Positions 44,040-52,002 of a stretch of DNA of 64,000 nucleotides are shown here, piece after piece. The position numbers and the translations under genes are program-made. The stretch comes from Haloterrigena salina JCM 13891. Lineage in GTDB: Archaea; Halobacteriota; Halobacteria; Halobacteriales; Natrialbaceae. The DNA is taken from NCBI RefSeq assembly GCF_000337495.1, contig NZ_AOIS01000028.1:34980-98979 (forward strand). The letters run 5' to 3'. How positions within the stretch are numbered: position 1 is the stretch's first letter; each line of letters opens with the position of its first letter. Below the pieces are notes generated by a model. The model searched no databases and had not been told where the DNA came from. It saw only the letters and a program-made list of their open reading frames with translations.

Positions 44040-46355
44040 ATGAGCGCCACGTTTACCGACGACGATCTCGAGAAAACCGTCGAGAACGAGTCCGGCGAGG
44101 TGATCGGGACCGTCACGTCCGTCGAGGACGACACGGCCCTCGTCGAGCCCCGGGCCGGCCTGGTCGACTCGATCAGGGCCGCCCTCGGCTGGAGGGGGAG
44201 CCACGATGACGCCGTCGCGATCCACGAGGAGGCCGTCGACGAGATCTCGAGCGAGACGATCCGCCTCGAGACGGCCGCGGCGGGCGAGACGGCGTCCGAG
44301 ACGTCGACGGACGAACCGGCGGACCTCGACAGAGCGGCATCGACGCCGTCGGAGATCGACGACGCGACGGAGCCGGTGTCTCGAGCGGACGACGAACCCG
44401 CGAACGCTGCGGAGCGCGACCCGGACACCGAACTCGCCGAAGAGATGAGCCGGACCGCCCAGCGTGACACCGTCGATGAGGGAGAGACTGCGACGGGGAA
44501 CGCAACCGAGCGGACCGCCGAGCCCGCCGATACGCCCACCGAGGCGCCCGATCCGTTCGAAGCCGACGACGCGCAGTCGGAGACGACACGGCCAGCGGAG
44601 CCGTCCATGATCGACGACCCGGATATCGACGAGTCGGTAGACCCGCCCGACGAACCGGGAATGGGCGAGCCGATAGACGCGCCCGGCGATCCAGAACTGG
44701 ACGAGTCGACGGACGCTTCCGCCGACTCCGACCCGATCGAACCGATGGGGGAGACCGACGACTCGATGGCGGATGACTCGATAGACGCTTCCGACGATAG
44801 CGACGCGCGTAACAGGGCCGACACGTCCGAGACGCCGAGCGAGATCGAGGCGGAACCACTCGAGATGGACGAACCGGGAACGGAAGACGAGACGAGCAGA
44901 GGGAGCGAGTCGGAGACGGAGCGCGAGCCGGATGTCGGCGACGAGTCTGACACGGGGAGCGAGGGAGACACGGAGAGCGGGATCGACGCCGAAACCGCCG
45001 ATACACGGGCGTCTCCCGACGAAATGAGCGGCACTCGAGACGGGGATGCCCCCAGCGAGATGGATCGCGCGGGCGTCCAGAACGCGCCGGTCGGCGAGGC
45101 CAAGTCTGCACCCGACCACGCCGAGATGGGGGCGCCGGCCGATGCCGACCTCGAGGACGACACCGGCCGCGAGAACGACGCCGACGGCGGAGACGTTCCC
45201 GAATCGACCGCGGAGTCGGCAACGAGCGACTCGAGCGACGACGCGTCGGAACCGGCGACCGAGGAGACGGATCTCGCCGACGAACTGGATACTGGCACCG
45301 ATATCGAAGCCGCGGTAGCGTCCAGTGGCGACCAATCCGACGAACCGGACCGGACGGAGACCGACGCGGACGCCGACGTCGCCGACGCGGTCGACACCGG
45401 TCTCGACCTCGAGTCGGCCGCGGAATCGACCACTGAGGCCGACCGCGAGGCGTCCTCGAGCGGGACCGAATCGACGGACTTCGCCGATGCGGTCGATACG
45501 GGCGTCGACATCGAATCGGTCGCGACGGACGACTCAGGGTCGCGGGCTGACGCCCGCCCGGAGGCGGAACTGGATCCCGACGTCGACGCTCGCTCGGGTC
45601 CCGAGGCCGATCCACGGCCGGAGACCGCACTCGAGTCGCCGACGTCGGACGAGCAGCAGTCGCCGACGGACGTCGTTCCCGACGTCGACATCGAATCCGC
45701 GGTCGACTCCGACGCGGACGCGGGTTCCGAGACAGAGCTCGATCCGGAGACGCTCGCCGGCCAGGCGACCGACGCCGAGCACGTGGACGGAGTGGTCGCC
45801 AGAGAGCGCGTCGACGAGGCGGCGGTTTCCGACGCGGAGACCGAGATCGGCACCGACACCGAAACGAGTGGCGGAGACGGTCGATCGGACTCGCCGCTCG
45901 GAGCGATGATTTCGGCACAGCGGGCCGCGATGACCGCCGGACAGGAGCTGGTCAAGCAGGGGATCGCCGCCCAGCAGGCCGCCGCCCGCTCCGCGGTCGA
46001 GACGCCGCTCCGGCTGCAACGGCAGGGCCTCGAGGCGACGCAGTCGGCAACCAGCGGCTACTTCGACGCCGTCAGTGCGTTGCTGGGTGGCGCCGATTCG
46101 GATCGTCGAGCGCCCCAGTCGATAGAGGGGTCGATCGGCGACCTCGAGGACGCAAACGCCCAGCTCCCGGCCGACGAGTTCGCCGCCGACGAGTTCGAGC
46201 AGCAGCTCGCGTCTCACCTCGAGTTGCTCCGGTCGATGCGAGCGCAACTCGAGGAGATGGCCGACGCGAACGACGAAATGGCCGGCGACTTACTCGAGCG
46301 ACAGGTTGCGATCCTCGAGGCGTGCCAGCAGCGGCTGGCCGACGACGCGGAATAG
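44040..46355 (+). CDS. PRC-barrel protein with very long acidic linker and C-terminal helical domain
   Basis: 771 residues from ATG 44040 (MSATFTDDDLEKTVENESGE). Residues 1-75 form a PRC-barrel domain (GTVTSVEDDTALVEPRAGL). Residues about 76-620 are disordered and extremely rich in Asp, Glu, Ser and Thr, with a degenerate repeat of the form FADAVDTGVDIESV seen four times at about 45275-45705. Residues about 620-771 are a helical domain (QRAAMTAGQELVKQGIAAQQ, ATQSATSGYFDAVSALLGG and a Met/Glu-rich coiled coil) that resembles phasin-type granule-surface proteins. The order suggests a long flexible tether between two binding modules. Cytoplasmic; no signal or membrane helix. Function unknown. 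Confidence 0.72.
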   Translation: MSATFTDDDLEKTVENESGEVIGTVTSVEDDTALVEPRAGLVDSIRAALGWRGSHDDAVAIHEEAVDEISSETIRLETAAAGETASETSTDEPADLDRAASTPSEIDDATEPVSRADDEPANAAERDPDTELAEEMSRTAQRDTVDEGETATGNATERTAEPADTPTEAPDPFEADDAQSETTRPAEPSMIDDPDIDESVDPPDEPGMGEPIDAPGDPELDESTDASADSDPIEPMGETDDSMADDSIDASDDSDARNRADTSETPSEIEAEPLEMDEPGTEDETSRGSESETEREPDVGDESDTGSEGDTESGIDAETADTRASPDEMSGTRDGDAPSEMDRAGVQNAPVGEAKSAPDHAEMGAPADADLEDDTGRENDADGGDVPESTAESATSDSSDDASEPATEETDLADELDTGTDIEAAVASSGDQSDEPDRTETDADADVADAVDTGLDLESAAESTTEADREASSSGTESTDFADAVDTGVDIESVATDDSGSRADARPEAELDPDVDARSGPEADPRPETALESPTSDEQQSPTDVVPDVDIESAVDSDADAGSETELDPETLAGQATDAEHVDGVVARERVDEAAVSDAETEIGTDTETSGGDGRSDSPLGAMISAQRAAMTAGQELVKQGIAAQQAAARSAVETPLRLQRQGLEATQSATSGYFDAVSALLGGADSDRRAPQSIEGSIGDLEDANAQLPADEFAADEFEQQLASHLELLRSMRAQLEEMADANDEMAGDLLERQVAILEACQQRLADDAE
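45275..45705 (+). repeat. Degenerate coding repeat, DTGxDIES motif
   Basis: Four in-frame copies about 100 bases apart (near 45275, 45380, 45484 and 45678), each encoding a variant of AD-x2-DTG-x-D-(I/L)-E-(S/A), the last one shortened. They sit in the acidic linker of the PRC-barrel protein. Confidence 0.65.
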
Positions 46356-46456
46356 CGGGACCGATTTTTCACGTGACGTTGCTCAGTGAAGATAGCCACA
46401 ACGTTCCGAGGCGCGTTTCCGAGCGGCGTTTGGATGAACGCGAGGTTCCGCCTCTC

Positions 46457-46579
46457 GTGGCAGCAAGGAATTGCCACTCCCTCCCCAGCCGATTCGCTCC
46501 CTCCGGTCGCTCATCCCTCGCGTAACTTCGTCGGCTGGTCTCGCGATCACTCGACCAGCCGACAGCACGCGCCACCGCG
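46457..46579. repeat. Structured dispersed intergenic element, short copy
   Basis: Two hairpins. Hairpin 1 is GTGGCA (46457-46462), a 9-base loop and TGCCAC (46472-46477). Then comes a conserved linker with CCTCCCC and CCGATTCGCTC. Hairpin 2 is GTCGGCTGGTC (46530-46540), the 12-base loop TCGCGATCACTC, and GACCAGCCGAC (46553-46563), a perfect 11-bp stem. GCGCCACCGC (46569-46578) closes it. A second, longer copy lies at 52864-53066. Both lie between convergent genes, here between the PRC-barrel gene and ubaA. Confidence 0.75.
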
Positions 46580-46633
46580 GAGCGGTCACTCAATCTGGAG
46601 AAACCGAAGTGTAAATTCTTGCTGATTAGATGT

Positions 46634-47473
46634 TCAATCCGCGGAAATCTCGCAGCTCCCCTCGTAGCTAACGTCCTCGACCGACTCGATCTCGGGCTCG
46701 TCGCCACAGACTGGACAGGTCGGGTTCGACTGGATCGGCACCTCCTCGAAGCTCATGTCCATCGCGTCGTACATGAGTAGGCGCCCCTCGAGGAGCTCCC
46801 CCTTTCCGAGGATGTACTTGACGACCTCGGTGGCCTGAATGCAGCCGACGGTCCCGGGCAGGACGCCGAGGACGCCGGTCGTGGCGCAGTCGGGGACGGT
46901 GCCCGGTTCGGGTGCCTCGGGAAAGATACAGCGGTAGCAGGGCGGAGAGTCCCCTTCTCCCCCGCGCTCGTTCGTGAACGTCGTGACCTGCCCCTCGAAG
47001 CGGTAGATCGCGCCGTGGGAGAGCGGCGTCTCGGTGAGGACGCAGTGATCGTTGAGCAGGTACCGGGTGCCGAAGTTGTCGCTGGCGTCTAAGACGACGT
47101 CGTAGCCGGCGACGAGTTCGCCGACGTTGTCGGCCGTGATGCGGGTCTCGTAGGTCTCGACGTCGATGTCCGGGTTCAGCGCGTCGACGTAGTCGGCGGC
47201 ACTCTCGACCTTCGGGCGGCCGACGTCGGCGTCGCCGTGGACGATCTGGCGCTGCAGGTTGGACCGCTCGACGACGTCGTCGTCGACGATCCCCAGTCGG
47301 CCGACCCCCGCCGCCGCGAGGTACTGGATCGCCGGCGAGCCCAGACCGCCCGCCCCGACGACGAGGACGCTGGCCTCGAGCAGCCGTTGTTGGCCCTCGG
47401 GCCCGATCTCGTCCATGATGACGTGTCTCGAGTAGCGATCGAGTTGGGTCGCATCGAGGCGAAGGTCGCTCAT
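46634..47473 (-). CDS. ubaA: SAMP-activating E1-like enzyme UbaA (ThiF/MoeB family)
   Basis: 279-residue adenylyltransferase that activates the C-terminal glycine of ubiquitin-like SAMP proteins for protein conjugation and for sulfur transfer in tRNA thiolation and molybdopterin synthesis. ATG 47473 begins MSDLRLDATQLDRYSRHVIM, the family N-terminus. VVVGAGGLGSP-type nucleotide loop (here VVGAGGLGSPAIQYL) near 35, PDCATTGVLG near 195 with the proposed catalytic Cys, and CYRC plus CPVCG as the zinc site. It matches Haloferax UbaA closely over the whole length from memory. No SAMP gene is adjacent. Confidence 0.93.
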   Translation of the reverse strand: MSDLRLDATQLDRYSRHVIMDEIGPEGQQRLLEASVLVVGAGGLGSPAIQYLAAAGVGRLGIVDDDVVERSNLQRQIVHGDADVGRPKVESAADYVDALNPDIDVETYETRITADNVGELVAGYDVVLDASDNFGTRYLLNDHCVLTETPLSHGAIYRFEGQVTTFTNERGGEGDSPPCYRCIFPEAPEPGTVPDCATTGVLGVLPGTVGCIQATEVVKYILGKGELLEGRLLMYDAMDMSFEEVPIQSNPTCPVCGDEPEIESVEDVSYEGSCEISAD

Positions 47474-47622
47474 GGGAGCTAGTTGGGCCGAGACCGAGAA
47501 AAGTCCGCGGGTCGTGCCGGCGGCGCTGGAACACCGCTCGAGTCGATCGGAGGGACGACCCCCGTCGTCGGGTCGCCGATGGTGTTCGGCGTTCGAGGCA
47601 GATGTGGGGGTCAACCCAATCG

Positions 47623-47629
47623 TTTAATA
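47623..47629 (+). promoter_or_regulatory. Putative TATA box of the zinc-ribbon gene at 47653
   Basis: TTTAATA is centred 27 bases before ATG 47653, exactly the leaderless spacing. Confidence 0.5.
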
Positions 47630-47652
47630 CTGTGGCAGCCATTGACACACTT

Positions 47653-47838
47653 ATGGCAACCTCACCCAATGACGGCGGTGACGACGTCATCGACCAATTC
47701 CTCTCGGACCGCGGTCACACCGTAGAACGAGTCGGGTGGGAGCAGGAGTATAACAAGAAGCAGTGCCCCGAGTGTGGCGGCCTGCACGACACGTCCGCTA
47801 CGGCCTGTACCGTCTGCGGGTGGGAACCGACGCCGTAA
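47653..47838 (+). CDS. Small zinc-ribbon protein (HVO_0416-like)
   Basis: 61 residues. CPEC and CTVC knuckles, 16 residues apart, form a C-terminal zinc ribbon preceded by an acidic helix (DDVIDQFLSDRGHTVERVGWEQEY). I recall a near-identical haloarchaeal family (HVO_0416). ATG 47653 is chosen over 47602 because a TATA box lies 27 bases before it. Monocistronic; a T-run follows 20 bases after the stop. Confidence 0.78.
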   Translation: MATSPNDGGDDVIDQFLSDRGHTVERVGWEQEYNKKQCPECGGLHDTSATACTVCGWEPTP

Positions 47839-47854
47839 CGCGACTCCGCGTCGC

Positions 47855-47867
47855 TCGTTTTTTCGCG
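47855..47867 (+). terminator. T-run after the zinc-ribbon gene
   Basis: CTCGTTTTTTCGC lies 17-29 bases after the stop. No strong hairpin precedes it; oligo-T alone is sufficient for many archaeal terminators. Confidence 0.4.
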
Positions 47868-47998
47868 TCCGCCGAACCGAACGGAACAGCGTTCGCCGGC
47901 TCGAAGACGGTGGGTTAGGCATCCGTCTACCCGTAATTTCAACGCATAATATGCGATACAACTATAACGTATGGTTACCCTATAGTTCGCTGAGAACA

Positions 47999-48157
47999 AT
48001 GCCGGAATGCCAGAACTGCGGCGCGTTCGTAACGGATGCCTACGCGCGCGTGTTTACGCCGCGCGACGTCGACGATCCGCGGGTCTGTCCCGACTGTCAG
48101 GACAAGATCCGCGACGGGGCCAACGTGCGAACCGCCCGCTCCCCGCGGAACCCCTGA
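47999..48157 (+). CDS. Small zinc-ribbon protein (DUF7563-like)
   Basis: 52 residues starting at ATG 47999, MPECQNCGAFVTDAYARVF. CQNC and CPDC knuckles make a zinc ribbon, followed by a basic tail. Matches my memory of DUF7563, widespread in haloarchaea, function unknown. It lies 98 bases before the helicase gene on the same strand and is preceded by AT-rich promoter-like sequence (47945-47986). Confidence 0.78.
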   Translation: MPECQNCGAFVTDAYARVFTPRDVDDPRVCPDCQDKIRDGANVRTARSPRNP

Positions 48158-48254
48158 CCGTCGGTCCCGATCCGTTTCCGTTGTCGAACGGCCGTCGATT
48201 TTTGCCGACGAAAACCCACGTGACTTATGGGTATTGCGACCCTGAACAGGGATA

Positions 48255-50138
48255 ATGGCTACCACGGAGACGAAGGTGACCCGGTTGTTCGGTGGTCCGG
48301 GCAGCGGGAAGACTACTGCCCTGCTCGACCACGTCGAAGAGATCCTCGAGGAGGAGGGTGTAACCTTCCGGGATATCCTCGTCGTCTCGTACACGCGAGC
48401 GGCAGCACAGGAGGTTCGCGAGCGACTGGCCGAGCGACTCGGCGAGAGTCCCCGCGCACTGCAGGGCAACGTCTGTACGATGCACGCGAAGGCCTACGAA
48501 CTGCTGGACCTCTCTCGAAGCGACGTCATCGGCGAGTCCGACAAGGAAGAGTTCTGCGAGGAGTACGGCATCGAGTACGAGGACGAGTACTCGGGCGCCG
48601 GTCGCCGAACCGCCCGATCGACGACGATCGGGAACAAGGTCATTGCGACCAGCCAGTGGCTCCAGCGGACCCGACGGGACGTCACCGACTGGTACGACGT
48701 CCCCTTCCAGTGGAACGACGAAGAAGTTCGACTGCCGCCCGAAATCGATCCCAACGCCCAGGAGGGCAACAAGTACACCCCGACCTGGCCCAGCGACGAC
48801 GACCGGATCGACGTCCCCGAGGCGATCCGCGCCTGGCGCTCCTACAAGGGCGAGGAGGGCAAGATCGGCTTCGCGGACATGCTCGAGCGGGTCGCACAGC
48901 GCTCCCTGCTTCCGAACGTCGACTTCCTGGTGATCGACGAGTTCCAGGACATCACCACGCTGCAGTACGACGTCTACGAGGAGTGGAAACCCCACATGCG
49001 GCAGGTGCTGATCGCCGGCGACGACGACCAGGTCGTCTACTCCTGGCAGGGCGCCGACCCCGCGCTCCTGCTCGACGAGCAGGTCGACGAGGACGTCATT
49101 CTCCCGAACTCCTATCGACTCCCCTCGAACGTCCTCAACGCGGTCAACAAGGAGATCCGCCACATCGAGACCCGCCAGGACAAGGACCTAAAGCCCCGCA
49201 AGGAAGGCGGCGCCGTTGAGGCGCGAGCGAACGCGTCGATGCTCGACGTCGTCCGGAACGTCCGGCGGACGCTCGATCAGACCGACGGCACCGTCATGAT
49301 CCTGTTCCGGGCGCGCTACCAGATGTTCCAGTTCATCGATGAGTTCATTACCGAGGGCGTTCCGTTCACGTCGCTGACCGACCAGCGGATGTGGACCGAC
49401 CGACTCACCCAGTACGTCCGCGCCGTCGAAGCCATCGACGAAGGCAGGGACGTCACCGGCCTGCAGGCCCGGCGGCTCGCCGACATGCTCCAGGAGTCGG
49501 CGTTCGGGACCAACGAGCGCGACGACCTCTTCGACACAATCGACGACCGCCAGGAGGAGGCCGGTATCGACGACTTAGCGGAGCTCATGATCCCCGCCGA
49601 CGTCGTCGCGGACCACGTGCCGTTCATGCCCGGTCCCGCCTCGGCGGCCGACATGGTTCGGAAGGTCACCAACTTCCAGAAGAAGAGCGTCCGGTCGTAC
49701 TTCGCGATCGGCGAGTACCTCGGGATGGAGACCGACCGCGTCCGCGTCGGCACCATCCACTCCGCGAAGGGTCGCGAGGCCGATCACGTCATCGTCGGCA
49801 CCGACCTCACCGAGAAGGTCGTCGAGCAGATGGTCGCGACCGTCGACGACCCCGAGGACGTCCCCGGCGTCGAGGAGTTCACCAAGAACACCTCACCCGT
49901 CCCCGTTCTCACTGACAACGAACGCCGCGTCTTCTACGTCGGCATGTCCCGGGCCCGGGAACGGCTCGTCCTCCTCGAGAACTTAGTCGACGGCGCGCCG
50001 ACGCTGCCGATCGACGTCCTGCTCAACAACCGGCTGACCGATATGCCCCTCGAGGACCTGATCGAGCAGGCCCAGCAACCCCAGGACGCCCAGGACGCCG
50101 AGGCCGACGACAACGAGGTCGAAGCCGAAGCGCCGTGA
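48255..50138 (+). CDS. UvrD/REP-family superfamily 1 DNA helicase
   Basis: 627-residue helicase that unwinds DNA during repair. Motif I is GGPGSGKTTALL at 13-24, Ia VVSYTRAAAQEVRERL, II VIDEFQDITTLQYD near 226 (DEFQD), III LIAGDDDQVVYSWQGADP, IV PNSYRLPSNVL, V IHSAKGREADHVIVG near 502 and VI FYVGMSRARERLVLLE near 560. Shorter than bacterial UvrD (about 720). The last 25 residues are acidic and disordered. Its TGA stop overlaps the GTG start of the next gene by four bases. Confidence 0.93.
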   Translation: MATTETKVTRLFGGPGSGKTTALLDHVEEILEEEGVTFRDILVVSYTRAAAQEVRERLAERLGESPRALQGNVCTMHAKAYELLDLSRSDVIGESDKEEFCEEYGIEYEDEYSGAGRRTARSTTIGNKVIATSQWLQRTRRDVTDWYDVPFQWNDEEVRLPPEIDPNAQEGNKYTPTWPSDDDRIDVPEAIRAWRSYKGEEGKIGFADMLERVAQRSLLPNVDFLVIDEFQDITTLQYDVYEEWKPHMRQVLIAGDDDQVVYSWQGADPALLLDEQVDEDVILPNSYRLPSNVLNAVNKEIRHIETRQDKDLKPRKEGGAVEARANASMLDVVRNVRRTLDQTDGTVMILFRARYQMFQFIDEFITEGVPFTSLTDQRMWTDRLTQYVRAVEAIDEGRDVTGLQARRLADMLQESAFGTNERDDLFDTIDDRQEEAGIDDLAELMIPADVVADHVPFMPGPASAADMVRKVTNFQKKSVRSYFAIGEYLGMETDRVRVGTIHSAKGREADHVIVGTDLTEKVVEQMVATVDDPEDVPGVEEFTKNTSPVPVLTDNERRVFYVGMSRARERLVLLENLVDGAPTLPIDVLLNNRLTDMPLEDLIEQAQQPQDAQDAEADDNEVEAEAP

Positions 50139-51367
50139 CCGACGCCGACTCGATCGGCGAGAGCGAAGACGCCAGCGGCGGCGACGCCGCTACCGCACCC
50201 GCGGGCAGCGTCGCCGACCGCCTCGAGTCGCGTCTCGCCGAAGCCCTCGAGCACCGCGACGCCGTCGCGTTCGTTCACGTCGGCTCCCCGCGCGATCCGG
50301 GACTCCGGTACTGCCAGGTGGCGCTCGCGGAGCCCGAGGAACGCAGCGATCAGTCAGTGGTCGAGCGGGAGCAACCGCTCACGGCCGTCGCGTTCGACGG
50401 TGACACGCGCGAATGGCTCACGGCCACGGCCGCCGACGCGTCGCCCCATCCCGCTCGAGTGCTCGCCTCGCAACTTGCCGATCGCGTCGCTTCCGGAACG
50501 GTTCTGACGCCGGCGCGGCTCCCCCACGACGCCGCGCTCTACCTCGAGGAAGCCGGCTTCGAACCGGCCTCGACGGACGTCCTCGAACGCGCTCGCGCGG
50601 CGAAAACGCCGGCCGAACGCGAGCGGATCGCCGCCGCGCAGACCGCCGCGGGCGCCGGCATCCGTCGGGGGGCCGCGCTACTCGCGGACGCGACGGTCGA
50701 CGACGGCCACCTCGTGGCCGACGGCGACGCCGTGACCCCGGCCCGGCTCCGGAGGGCGATCGACGAGGGCATCGTGGCAGCGGGCGCATTTCCCGCGGGC
50801 AACACCGTCGTCAATCCCGATTCCGGACACGCGCCCTCGAGTCGTGACGCGACCGTCGCCGCTGGCGGCGCCGACGCGGCCGACGAACCGCTTCGACCCG
50901 CCGAACCGATCGTCCTCGAGACGGCGCCCCGCGGTCCGGACGGCTACCACGGGGGGCTCGTCCGCACGCTCGTCGTCGACGGCGACGGCGGTCGGGAGCG
51001 GCGGGCCCACGTCGGCGCGACCCAGTCGTTTCGCTCCGCGGCGGCGATGTTGACCGCCGACAGCGAGTCGGTCACCGCCGTCGAGGCCGACCTCGAGGCA
51101 GAGGTCCGCGCGTTCGGCTTCGAGGATCCCGACGCCGTCGCGACGCGGGTCGGCGGCGTCGGGCTCGAGCCCCGAGAGCGACCGCTCGCGGGCGGCGACG
51201 AGATCGAGTCCGGAAGCGTCGTGCGACTCGAGTCGGCGGTGCGGGTCGAGGGGGACCGCTGGCTGCGGATCGCCGACCTCCTCGTGAAGGGCGACGAGGG
51301 CGAGCGGGCGACCTATCTGTCGGCGCCGTCGCGCTCGCTCGAGCCGCGGGCGTTGCTCGAGGAGTAG
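50135..51367 (+). CDS. Degenerate M24 (creatinase/aminopeptidase P-like) protein
   Basis: 410 residues from GTG 50135, overlapping the helicase stop (GTGA), so translationally coupled to it. A creatinase-like N-terminal domain (VAFVHVGSPRDPGLRYCQ) is followed by a pita-bread M24 fold (about 180-400). The metal-ligand set appears lost: where active enzymes have VxxDFGA and SDxTRT this protein has LETAPRGPDG and GGLVRT, the HGxGLE His is replaced in VGGVGLEPRERP, and the last Glu is Ala in RIADLLVKG. I expect no peptidase activity. Role unknown, possibly a binding protein working with the helicase. Haloarchaeal M24 homologues of this kind exist. Confidence 0.72.
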   Translation: MTDADSIGESEDASGGDAATAPAGSVADRLESRLAEALEHRDAVAFVHVGSPRDPGLRYCQVALAEPEERSDQSVVEREQPLTAVAFDGDTREWLTATAADASPHPARVLASQLADRVASGTVLTPARLPHDAALYLEEAGFEPASTDVLERARAAKTPAERERIAAAQTAAGAGIRRGAALLADATVDDGHLVADGDAVTPARLRRAIDEGIVAAGAFPAGNTVVNPDSGHAPSSRDATVAAGGADAADEPLRPAEPIVLETAPRGPDGYHGGLVRTLVVDGDGGRERRAHVGATQSFRSAAAMLTADSESVTAVEADLEAEVRAFGFEDPDAVATRVGGVGLEPRERPLAGGDEIESGSVVRLESAVRVEGDRWLRIADLLVKGDEGERATYLSAPSRSLEPRALLEE

Positions 51368-51382
51368 CGGCCACCGGCGCGC

Positions 51383-51535
51383 TCAGTGGGTATCGTTGGA
51401 GTCGGTTATCGAGCGCTCGTCGGTCGCGTCGCCGTCTGCGTCCGCTTCGGAACTAGTTACTCGAGCGTAAACGCTCAGGACGCCCTCGGCTACGAAGTTG
51501 ACGGCGTGAATAAGTCCGAGAATGAGGTCCGACAT
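51383..51535 (-). CDS. Short membrane-anchored acidic peptide
   Basis: Unlisted 50-residue ORF read from the minus strand: ATG 51535 to TGA 51383. It starts MSDLILGLIHAVNFVAEGVL, one hydrophobic helix of about 18 residues, and ends in an acidic tail with an Asp/Glu/Ser/Thr run. The codon use and acidic tail are typical of real haloarchaeal genes. It starts 48 bases after the stop of the membrane-protein gene at 51584 on the same strand, so they may be one operon. Not recognised. Confidence 0.5.
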   Translation of the reverse strand: MSDLILGLIHAVNFVAEGVLSVYARVTSSEADADGDATDERSITDSNDTH

Positions 51536-51583
51536 CTATCGGTCCGTAGTCGCTCCAGCGGAATAACTGTTGATACCTGAACA

Positions 51584-51868
51584 CTACTTCCGTTCGTCCT
51601 CGGGAGTCACGTCCACGATGTCGCGGTCCTCGTCCTCGGATTCCGGGTCGCTGACGACCGATCCGACGACTCGTTTGGCGACCAGTTCGGGGAGGTCCGA
51701 CGGCGTCGTCAGGTGATGCTGGACGACGACGAGCAACACCGCGAGGGTGACTAGGGTCGCGCCGACGAGCGTGTTCCCGTCGATCAGGAACTGGATCCCG
51801 GCCATGGCGGCGGGAAGCGCGAAGACGAGCGTCCCCGCGAGTTTGATCGTGTCGATGATACCGGCCAT
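51584..51868 (-). CDS. Small two-helix membrane protein (DUF7533-like)
   Basis: 94 residues with two helices (about 5-25 and 31-50) and an acidic cytoplasmic tail (VVSDPESEDEDRDIVDVTPED). I recall such proteins as DUF7533. Function unknown. It is divergent from the riboflavin synthase gene across a 134-base gap. Confidence 0.68.
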   Translation of the reverse strand: MAGIIDTIKLAGTLVFALPAAMAGIQFLIDGNTLVGATLVTLAVLLVVVQHHLTTPSDLPELVAKRVVGSVVSDPESEDEDRDIVDVTPEDERK

Positions 51869-51974
51869 TACCCCGGCGTACGCGCGATGCGGTCAAAAGC
51901 GCGGCGACTCCATCATCGCCGCCGGCGACACTCGAGTCGCCACAGATCTGGAACGAGTTCCGAGTTCGGAACGG

Positions 51975-51980
51975 CTTTAT
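51975..51980 (+). promoter_or_regulatory. Putative TATA box of the riboflavin synthase gene
   Basis: CTTTAT is centred 25-26 bases before ATG 52003, leaderless spacing. No FMN-riboswitch-like leader is possible with so short an upstream region. Confidence 0.45.
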
Positions 51981-52002
51981 CCGTCGACTCGGACCTTCGA
52001 GT

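Noticed and set aside
43859..45955. 698-residue Ser-rich open frame antisense to the PRC-barrel gene
   Set aside because: A Ser/Val-only composition is the usual reverse-strand image of an acidic GC-rich gene. No domain is visible.
46369..46707. Short open frames on both strands across the 46.4-46.6 kb gap
   Set aside because: They cross the structured element and are not acidic; the DNA is explained by hairpins.
51386..51580. 64-residue plus-strand open frame
   Set aside because: Its composition is non-haloarchaeal and the minus-strand frame over the same bases has a convincing helix and acidic tail.
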